A stretch of 50,735 nucleotides of DNA. Origin: Methyloprofundus sp. GTDB lineage: Bacteria; Pseudomonadota; Gammaproteobacteria; Methylococcales; Methylomonadaceae. Numbering within the stretch: the stretch's first letter is position 1; each line of letters starts with the position of its first letter. Below the pieces are notes generated by a model that saw only the letters and a list, made by a program, of their open reading frames with translations, ran no database searches and was not told where the DNA came from. The stretch spans positions 1-50,735 of the forward strand of contig JACUUF010000014.1 in assembly GCA_014859465.1 (NCBI GenBank), given 5' to 3'. Below, piece after piece: positions 44,933 through 50,735 of the stretch. The translations under genes and the position numbers were made by a program.

Positions 44933-45499
44933 ATGATAAAACGTGTATTTAACTTAGTAAAAGGCTTTGTAACTTATGATGCCGATCGAGAATTTTATGC
45001 CAAAGTATTTCCAGAATCATTAAATAGAGTAGATCTTATGCGTTTTCGTAAAATGTCTAAGGCGGACCTGCCTGAAGTGTTGAAAATAGAACATGCTGGA
45101 TATAATTTTCCGTGGGCAGAAGGAATATTTCATGACTGCTTAAAGGCGGCTCATTACGACTGCTGGGTCTGTGAAGATACAGAAAATAAAATGACGGCTT
45201 TTTGTATTGTTTCCACGGCTGTTGGCGAGGCAACGATACTTAATTTGTGCATTGCCCCTGATGAGCGTAAGCAAGGTTTGGGTGGTAAATTTATGCGCCA
45301 TGTTATTGCAACTGCACAAGATAGAAAAGCAGAGAGTGTATTTTTAGAAGTGCGGCCATCAAATACTGCGGCTGTTGCTTTATATGCAAGCCTAGGCTTC
45401 AATGAAATAGGTATCCGTCCCGGTTATTATAAGACAGAAAATGGCGAGCGCGAAGATGCGCTGATGATGGCTTATACGCTTCTTCCGAATGAGCAATAA
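44933..45499 (+). CDS. rimI: Ribosomal protein S18 alanine N-acetyltransferase RimI
   Basis: 188 residues from the ATG at 44933; the longer frame runs into the UDG-like gene. The GNAT core begins at MRFRKMSKADLPEVLKIE and includes the acetyl-CoA loop APDERKQGLGGKFM (Q/R-x-x-G-x-G/A) and RPSNTAAVALYASLGF, closely matching RimI. It has about 35 extra residues ahead of the core (MIKRVFNLVKGFVTYDADRE), whose role is unclear; an internal ATG at the core start could be the real one. It acetylates the N-terminal Ala of S18. It ends just before a strong terminator. Confidence 0.85.
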   Translation: MIKRVFNLVKGFVTYDADREFYAKVFPESLNRVDLMRFRKMSKADLPEVLKIEHAGYNFPWAEGIFHDCLKAAHYDCWVCEDTENKMTAFCIVSTAVGEATILNLCIAPDERKQGLGGKFMRHVIATAQDRKAESVFLEVRPSNTAAVALYASLGFNEIGIRPGYYKTENGEREDALMMAYTLLPNEQ

Positions 45500-45513
45500 G
45501 ATTTAGCTGCTGA

Positions 45514-45555
45514 TGTCGGAGAGGCTTTTAGTCGCGATTAAAAGCCTCTCCGACA
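45514..45555. terminator. Bidirectional terminator between rimI and hslO
   Basis: A perfect 17-bp stem (45514-45530 with 45539-45555) with an 8-base loop. The GC-rich outer half and A/T-rich inner half suit termination from both convergent genes, rimI from the left and hslO from the right. Confidence 0.8.
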
Positions 45556-45563
45556 GGGTCTCC

Positions 45564-46439
45564 TTAATGCTTTGTCGTGGAGCTTTTGATAACTGGATTT
45601 TGGGCAAAGACTCTTTCTACATCTACCTTATCAAAGCTATATTTTGCACTGCAAAATTCACAATCGGCAACAAGGGTATCTTGCTCGACTAATATCTCAT
45701 CAATCGCCTCACGACCTAAAGAAAGCAAAGTTGTTTCAACTTTTTCAGCTGAGCAATGACATTTAAAACTCACCGTTTCCGGCGCAAATAAACGTAATTC
45801 CTCATTATGAAATAGACGATGCAGCAGGTCTTCGCAAGACAGCGTTAATAACTCTTCTTCTGAAATCGTGTTGCTTAAGGCTTCAATGCGTGTCCAGTCG
45901 TCTAAATCTTGGTCGCCTTTCTCGGAAGGCAGTTCTTGAATTAAAAAACCGGCCGCTTGATGTTCATTAGCAAATAACCAAAGGCGCGTTTTTAATTGTT
46001 CTGATTGGGTGAAATAGTTTTCTACAGCACCTGCTAGGTGTTCGCCAGTCAGCGGTACGATACCTTGATAAGGCTCGCCTTTTTTAGGTTCAATGGTCAA
46101 TGCCATATAGCCATCGCCCAGTAGATTCTGTAAATTGTCATCAGGTAGGGTGTCAGAACAACGAATCCAGCCGCGAATTTCGTGTTTATTAGTGCTTTGT
46201 GCGACCATTGATTTGATCGCGCCATCACCTTGCGCTTGTAAAATCAGTGTGCCATCAAACTTAATTGTCGCCGAAAGTAACACGGCAGCAGCGAGCGCTT
46301 CACCTAATTTCTGCATAGCGGCTTCAGGATACTGATGATGTTGCTTTGCGGCTTGCCAGCTGGCGGTTAAATTTAGCCATTCGCCGCGCACGGCTAAGTC
46401 GTCAAATAAAAAGCGGCGTAAAACGTCTGTTTCTTTCAT
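45564..46439 (-). CDS. hslO: Redox-regulated chaperone Hsp33
   Basis: 291 residues, full length. The N-terminal chaperone domain (RGEWLNLTASWQAAKQHHQYP, LILQAQGDGAIKSMVAQS) and the C-terminal redox switch with the zinc cysteines FKCHC and DCEFC (CxC...CxxC) are both intact. Oxidative unfolding activates Hsp33 as a holdase under peroxide or bleach stress. It is convergent with rimI and divergent from queC, with a 116-bp shared control region. Confidence 0.96.
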   Translation of the reverse strand: MKETDVLRRFLFDDLAVRGEWLNLTASWQAAKQHHQYPEAAMQKLGEALAAAVLLSATIKFDGTLILQAQGDGAIKSMVAQSTNKHEIRGWIRCSDTLPDDNLQNLLGDGYMALTIEPKKGEPYQGIVPLTGEHLAGAVENYFTQSEQLKTRLWLFANEHQAAGFLIQELPSEKGDQDLDDWTRIEALSNTISEEELLTLSCEDLLHRLFHNEELRLFAPETVSFKCHCSAEKVETTLLSLGREAIDEILVEQDTLVADCEFCSAKYSFDKVDVERVFAQNPVIKSSTTKH

Positions 46440-46474
46440 GGGTTATTTCGGATCCTATCAGAATAATGGCGAGT

Positions 46475-46521
46475 ATTATACGCTTAATTCATTCCCGCTA
46501 CTAAGCCCATATCAGTATAAT
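46475..46521. promoter_or_regulatory. Divergent -10 boxes for hslO and queC
   Basis: On the minus strand TATAAT lies at 46480-46475 (36 bp before the hslO start). On the plus strand TATAAT lies at 46516-46521 (34 bp before queC). Neither has a good -35 at 16-18 bp. I saw no preQ1 riboswitch fold in this interval. Confidence 0.4.
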
Positions 46522-46555
46522 AAGGCGTATAGAAACAATTTATTATTTGAGTGAT

Positions 46556-47233
46556 ATGACTAAAAAAGCAATTATTTTATTGTCCGGTGGTTTGGATTCG
46601 GTGACTGTTTTGGCGATGGCTAAACAGCAAGGTTATAGTGTCTACGCATTGAGTTTTGATTATGGTCAAAAACATAATGCGGAGCTAGCGTCTGCGCAAA
46701 GCATAGCGCAGCATTATCAAGTGCAAGAGCATAAAGTGATTACTTTGGGTTTGGGTTCAATTAGTGGTTCGGCATTAACTGATGCCGCTTTGACTGTGCC
46801 GGTGACACCGCAAGAAGGCATTCCAGTGACTTATGTGCCAGCTAGAAATACAATTTTTCTTTCCTTTGCCTTAGGCTGGGCGGAAGTTATCGATGCGCAT
46901 GACATTTTTATTGGTGTTAATGCCGTGGATTATTCAGGGTATCCTGATTGCCGGCCAAAGTTTATCGAGGCATTTCAAGCGTTAGCTAATTTAGCGACCA
47001 AAGCAGGTGTCGAAGGGCATGAAATTAAAGTGCATGCGCCACTAATTAATATGAGCAAAGGAGAGATCATTCAAAAAGGCATTCAACTCGGTGTTGATTA
47101 CGCTAAAACGGTTTCTTGTTATGCCGCAAGCCCTGAAGGTTTTGCCTGTGGTGAGTGTGATGCTTGTCGTTTAAGAAAAATAGGTTTTGAGCAAGCTGGT
47201 ATTGCCGATCCTACGCCTTACCAAAACAAGTAA
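46556..47233 (+). CDS. queC: 7-cyano-7-deazaguanine synthase QueC
   Basis: 225 residues from the ATG at 46556; a TTG three codons upstream is less likely. The PP-loop ATPase motif SGGLDSVT opens the protein, [19 protein letters not shown] is the conserved core, and the zinc site is CGECDAC near the end. It converts 7-carboxy-7-deazaguanine to preQ0 in queuosine synthesis. It has its own upstream -10 and no other queuosine gene is adjacent. Confidence 0.96.
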   Translation: MTKKAIILLSGGLDSVTVLAMAKQQGYSVYALSFDYGQKHNAELASAQSIAQHYQVQEHKVITLGLGSISGSALTDAALTVPVTPQEGIPVTYVPARNTIFLSFALGWAEVIDAHDIFIGVNAVDYSGYPDCRPKFIEAFQALANLATKAGVEGHEIKVHAPLINMSKGEIIQKGIQLGVDYAKTVSCYAASPEGFACGECDACRLRKIGFEQAGIADPTPYQNK

Positions 47234-47293
47234 AGCTGCATAAGAGGCGGTGTTATAATTTACAGATGAGTCAGTTTCCCTAGGATGCTTAAT

Positions 47294-48511
47294 ATGAACG
47301 AAGAATTTGATGTTTTAATTGTCGGTGGTGGCATGGTGGGTGCGGCAGTCGCTTGTGCTTTAGGCGGTAGTGAGCTTAAAGTTGGCTTAGTTGAGCAGTC
47401 GATGCCTGAGGCATTTTCACCTGAGCAGCCTCATGATATGCGCGTTTCTGCATTAAGCATTGCCTCTAAAACTATTTTGGAGGCCGTGGGTGCATGGGAG
47501 GCTATTATTGGTATGCGCAGCTGTCCTTTTAAGCGTATGCGTGTCTGGGAGACGGCTGGCGATACCGAATTTAATAGTGACGCCATTGATTATGAGGCGC
47601 TGGGATATATCGTTGAAAATCGACTAACACAACTGGCTTTATTGCACAGAGCGCAAGAGTTTCCTAATGTGCAATTACTCTGTCCAGCGAGTATTAAAAA
47701 GATTCATTATGCTGGTGGTCGGGGCAGTGTTGAATTAGACGATAGTCGGAGTCTTTCGGCTAAAGTGATGGTCGGTGCAGATGGCGGACAATCTCGGGTC
47801 AGGCAAACGGTCGGTTTAGGTGTGACCAGTTGGGATTATCAGCAACACGCGATGGTGATTAATGTGGCAACCGACTATGAGCAACAAGATATTACTTGGC
47901 AGCGTTTTGTGCCCACGGGTCCGCAGGCTTTTTTACCTTTATCGGGGCGTTATGGTTCTATCGTTTGGTATAACACGCCAGATGAGGTGAAACGATTAAA
48001 AGCCTTGCCGGAAGCAAATTTACTGGCTGAATTAACGGCCACTTTTCCTGCGTGTTTAGGCAAAATCAATAAAATTCTGGGCGTCGCCAGTTTTCCATTA
48101 AAGCGTCAGCATGCCCAAGAATATGTCAGGCAAGGCGTAGCTTTAGTTGGCGATGCCGCGCATATGATTAATCCTTTGGCGGGGCAAGGTGTGAATATCG
48201 GTTTGTTAGATGCAGCAATGCTGGCAGAAGTTTTGCTTGAAGCAAGTGATAAAGGCAAAAATATTGCCGATTTAGCCGTACTAAAGCGCTATGAGCGTTT
48301 ACGCCGCAATGAAAACTTAAAAATGATGACAGTCATGGATCTGTTTTATCGTGTTTTTAGTAATAAGCTGCTGCCGGTTAAATTTTTTAGAAATTTAGGT
48401 TTAGGTTTAGCGGAGCGTATTACACCGTTAAAAAATAAAGTGATGCGTGGCGCGATGGGTTTGGAAGGGCGCCTGCCAAAATTAGCAAAAGGCGAAACGA
48501 TTATTTCATGA
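47294..48511 (+). CDS. UbiH/UbiF/VisC-family FAD-dependent hydroxylase
   Basis: 405 residues from the ATG at 47294 (AGGA at 47282-47285 fits it; the ATG at 47285 overlaps that RBS). The FAD motif is VGGGMVGAAVACAL. The block DMRVSALSIASKTILEAVGAW and the second FAD motif VALVGDAAHMINPLAGQGVN define the ubiquinone-hydroxylase family. It adds one of the ring hydroxyls of ubiquinone; which position (UbiH, UbiI, UbiF or UbiM) I cannot tell. The stop overlaps the permease start (ATGA), an unusual pairing. Confidence 0.9.
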   Translation: MNEEFDVLIVGGGMVGAAVACALGGSELKVGLVEQSMPEAFSPEQPHDMRVSALSIASKTILEAVGAWEAIIGMRSCPFKRMRVWETAGDTEFNSDAIDYEALGYIVENRLTQLALLHRAQEFPNVQLLCPASIKKIHYAGGRGSVELDDSRSLSAKVMVGADGGQSRVRQTVGLGVTSWDYQQHAMVINVATDYEQQDITWQRFVPTGPQAFLPLSGRYGSIVWYNTPDEVKRLKALPEANLLAELTATFPACLGKINKILGVASFPLKRQHAQEYVRQGVALVGDAAHMINPLAGQGVNIGLLDAAMLAEVLLEASDKGKNIADLAVLKRYERLRRNENLKMMTVMDLFYRVFSNKLLPVKFFRNLGLGLAERITPLKNKVMRGAMGLEGRLPKLAKGETIIS

Positions 48512-49272
48512 ACAATTCAGTTGCTTTAAGAACGCTTTTATTTAAAGAAATACGCCGCTTTGCACGCATTTGGCCGCAGACTTTATTACCGCCGGCGATC
48601 ACTACCTCCTTATATTTTTTGATTTTTGGTAAATTGATCGGTGAGCGCATCGGCACAGTCAATGGCGTTAGTTATATGGACTATATTGTCCCGGGTGTGA
48701 TCTTAATGTCGGTGATTAGTCATTCATATTCCAATGTTGTTTCGTCTTTTTATTCAACAAAATTTCAGCGGCATATTGAGGAGTTGTTGGTTTCTCCGGT
48801 TCCTAATTGGGTGATTTTAGCCGGTTATATTGGTGGTGGCGTTGCTCGCGGCGTGTTGGTTGGTTGTGTCGTTGCTATTATTTCTTTAGTGTTTACAGAT
48901 ATTCATGTGATCAATGGGTGGTTGACTATCAGTGTCTTTATATTAACCGCAACCTTATTTTCTTTGGCGGGTTTTATTAATGCGATTTTTGCCGATAGTT
49001 TTGATGATATTTCTATCATCCCCAATTTTGTATTAACACCGTTGAGTTATTTGGGCGGGGTATTTTATTCGGTTGCAATGTTGCCCGATATTTGGCAAAA
49101 AATAGCTTTGGCTAATCCCATTCTGTATATGATTAATGCCTTTCGTTTTAGCTTAATTGGTATATCGGATGTGGATGTTTATATGGCAATGATGATGATC
49201 CTGAGTTTTATTGTGTTGCTTATTGGCTTTTGTTTGGTCTTGTTAGAAAAAGGCGTGGGCATTAAGAGTTGA
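48508..49272 (+). CDS. ABC-2 type transporter permease, YadH-like
   Basis: 254 residues with about six membrane helices (SLYFLIFGKLIGERIG, MDYIVPGVILMSVISHSY, LAGYIGGGVARGVLVGCV and others) and the ABC-2 signature near the end (LSYLGGVFYSVAMLP). Such permeases pair with an ATPase (YadG in E. coli) to export lipids, polysaccharides or drugs. No ATPase gene is in the window on either side, though the usual order ATPase-permease would put it upstream, where the hydroxylase is found instead. It is co-translated with the UbiH-family gene. Confidence 0.88.
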   Translation: MNNSVALRTLLFKEIRRFARIWPQTLLPPAITTSLYFLIFGKLIGERIGTVNGVSYMDYIVPGVILMSVISHSYSNVVSSFYSTKFQRHIEELLVSPVPNWVILAGYIGGGVARGVLVGCVVAIISLVFTDIHVINGWLTISVFILTATLFSLAGFINAIFADSFDDISIIPNFVLTPLSYLGGVFYSVAMLPDIWQKIALANPILYMINAFRFSLIGISDVDVYMAMMMILSFIVLLIGFCLVLLEKGVGIKS

Positions 49273-49369
49273 CTGAGTTTAAATGTTTGGTGATTTTATG
49301 ATATTCGGATAGAATCGAAATTCTTCGCACTATATTTGTCCTTGGTTTTTTTAACTGGAGAATAAGATT

Positions 49370-49738
49370 ATGTTCACAAAAAAAAGTATTGCAACATTAC
49401 TAAAAGCGACAGCTTTAGGTGCTATCATTTCAGCTTTAACTGCCTGTGGCATAGCGCCACCAAAGACTGAAATTGCTTATGCAGAAGCGGCGCTACAGTC
49501 AGCTCGCAATGCTGATTTAGAAGGCATTGCGGGGGTTCAATTAGAGCGCGCAGCAAGCAAATTACAACAAGCTAAAGCAGAAATGCAAGACGGTGACAAT
49601 GCTAAAGCTTTACGTTTGGCAAATGAAGCCATTGCCGACGCTAACCTTGCCCAAGCAAAGGCGCAAGCGGGAATTGCACGGAGCTCTGAGAGTGATATGC
49701 AAAAAAGCCTTGAAATGTTGAAAACACAGCTTAAATAA
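49370..49738 (+). CDS. DUF4398 lipoprotein
   Basis: 122 residues. A signal sequence with lipobox SALTAC (Cys26) is followed by a helical, Ala/Gln-rich DUF4398 domain (YAEAALQSARNADLEGIAG, then LQQAKAEMQDGDNAKALRLA). A good RBS (GGAG) precedes the ATG. DUF4398 helices often occur next to or fused with OmpA-type domains, as in the next gene, and are thought to form periplasmic helical hairpins. Probably anchored in the outer membrane. Confidence 0.85.
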   Translation: MFTKKSIATLLKATALGAIISALTACGIAPPKTEIAYAEAALQSARNADLEGIAGVQLERAASKLQQAKAEMQDGDNAKALRLANEAIADANLAQAKAQAGIARSSESDMQKSLEMLKTQLK

Positions 49739-49776
49739 GCTTTTCTGACTTGAACTTATTACTTTGGATCTAATTT

Positions 49777-50550
49777 ATGAAATCATTAACAGTAAAAAAA
49801 CTGCTTATTCCGACAGTCTTGGCTACATTAGTTTCTGCATGTGCAACACCACAAAAACCACAGTCCTTGTTAGATGCAGAGAAAGCATATAGCCAGGCAG
49901 CAACTAGCGCAACTGTTCTAAAATATGCGGCACCTGAATTGAATGCTGCTAATAAAACACTAATGAGTGCCGCTGTAGCAGAAGATAAAGAGGATGTAAA
50001 TTCTTTAGCTTATATTGCCAATACGCAAATTGAGACGGCTGTCGCTAAAGCCGAGGCACAGCAAGCACATCAAAATACGAAAGCCTTAATGGAGCAAAAA
50101 GAGCAACTTATTGTTGCTGCCATTGATGCTAAAAAAGCTAGCGCACAGCAGCAGTTAGCTGCCATGCAGCAGCGCGTTGTTTCTATGGAGGAGCGTAATG
50201 CAGAGCGAGAAATTCTATTAGCCTTCGGTAAAATTGAATTCATTACTGGAACAGCTGATTTAGTGCCTGGTGCTGTTGCAGGTATTGATTTATTAGCAGG
50301 GTATATGACTAAATATCCGGCTAAAACTATTGCCCTTTCGGGGCATACGGATAGTTCAGGTAGTGCTGAGCGTAATAAAGAGTTATCGCAACAACGGGCT
50401 GATTTTATTCGTGATGTATTAGTAAGCAAAGGCATTGCGCCAGAGCGCATTACTGCCATTGGTTATGGCCAGAGTCAGCCAGTTGCTTCAAATGCAACAG
50501 CAACTGGACGCCAGCAAAATCGTCGTATCGAAATTAAATTTAATAATTAA
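49777..50550 (+). CDS. DUF4398-OmpA peptidoglycan-binding lipoprotein
   Basis: 257 residues. Lipobox TLVSAC (Cys22), then a DUF4398-like helical region (about 25-130) with a coiled coil (QQQLAAMQQRVVSMEERNAE), then an OmpA C-terminal domain (about 145-257). The OmpA part has the peptidoglycan-binding region GHTDSSGSAERNKELSQQRA, with the Asp and Arg that contact diaminopimelate, and the end motif GRQQNRRIEIKF. It should tether the outer membrane to the cell wall. With the preceding lipoprotein, 38 bp away, it forms a pair sharing the DUF4398 fold. Confidence 0.92.
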   Translation: MKSLTVKKLLIPTVLATLVSACATPQKPQSLLDAEKAYSQAATSATVLKYAAPELNAANKTLMSAAVAEDKEDVNSLAYIANTQIETAVAKAEAQQAHQNTKALMEQKEQLIVAAIDAKKASAQQQLAAMQQRVVSMEERNAEREILLAFGKIEFITGTADLVPGAVAGIDLLAGYMTKYPAKTIALSGHTDSSGSAERNKELSQQRADFIRDVLVSKGIAPERITAIGYGQSQPVASNATATGRQQNRRIEIKFNN

Positions 50551-50735
50551 TTTTAGGGGGCTTGTCAGGCGTCTTTATTGTGTGGCAAGCCTATAACCGA
50601 TGCTTAGAGAGCCTTGGTTTATAATGTGTTTAAAGAAAAATATATTGGTTGGCTGTTGTTTTTCATATATTGAATTATTTTTCGGTAGTGGGTTAAATCT
50701 GTAATCATGTGTAAATATTGAGTCCAAATTCGACT
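50551..50735. other. AT-rich end of the window
   Basis: 185 bp with no ORF of note. GGCTTG (about 50569) and CAAGCC (about 50585-50590) could pair as a weak hairpin after the OmpA gene, but there is no U-run, so I do not call a terminator. Confidence 0.4.

Noticed and set aside
50070..50459. 129-residue minus-strand ORF inside the OmpA lipoprotein
   Set aside because: Antisense shadow of a clearly coding gene with full OmpA motifs.
1..50735. CRISPR arrays, tRNAs, rRNAs, intact insertion sequences
   Set aside because: No regularly spaced repeats, cloverleaf sequence, rRNA signature or full transposase was seen in reading both strands by eye; only transposase fragments and small palindromic elements are present.

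Overview
The window looks like a stretch of gammaproteobacterial chromosome. It carries standard housekeeping genes (prlC, ubiD, purE-purK, tsaC, lgt, pssA, leuA, rimI, hslO, queC, a UbiH-family hydroxylase) in moderately AT-rich DNA with dispersed REPIN-like palindromes. The gene set and codon usage would fit a Methylococcales-type methanotroph, but no methane-oxidation marker lies here, so that lineage is only a guess. I saw no tRNA, rRNA or CRISPR array.

Layout. 1-1613: the 3' end of an SPFH-SHOCT protein overlapping a three-zinc-ribbon protein. 1668-7561: a large protein with a PilZ-like C-terminus, divergent from three tandem paralogues that join a degenerate cyclic-nucleotide-binding-like domain to an HDOD domain. 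7637-11133: prlC and ubiD, overlapping. 11280-18502: a type I restriction-modification operon (hsdR, hsdM, hsdS) with an Abi_2/HEPN-type gene as its last cistron, flanked by a ~184-bp direct repeat that is itself a fragment of a REP-associated transposase. 18775-22302: an EAL phosphodiesterase, a frameshifted membrane diguanylate cyclase, a small unidentified gene remnant and a DUF4160/DUF2442 pair. 22761-27452: leftward housekeeping genes (Nudix, FKBP-type isomerase, purK, purE, tsaC, lgt, DUF302 lipoprotein).

27674-37057 is the most distinctive part. A rightward P450, fatty-acyl-AMP-ligase-ACP and DUF374 acyltransferase operon ends in a terminator. It is followed by a small secreted protein with its own terminator, a CrtI/retinol-reductase-like flavoenzyme and a halogenase-family flavoprotein that keeps the WxWxIP motif. 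A 205-bp MITE-like element with perfect 22-bp terminal inverted repeats separates these from a convergent ketoreductase/ApeP-type dehydratase pair. Together they could make a modified, possibly halogenated acyl or polyene lipid, but no ketosynthase is present, so the pathway is incomplete here or spread over the genome.

37503-50735: an ATP-grasp protein with an M16 lipoprotein protease, pssA, leuA with a possible leucine-rich leader, a family-4 UDG-like protein, rimI, a strong bidirectional terminator, hslO, queC, a UbiH-family hydroxylase overlapping an ABC-2 permease, and a DUF4398 lipoprotein next to a DUF4398-OmpA lipoprotein.

Two themes recur. One is c-di-GMP or nucleotide-type regulation (EAL, GGDEF, HDOD, PilZ-like). 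The other is small mobile DNA (REPINs, transposase fragments, MITE) sitting at the borders of accessory genes.
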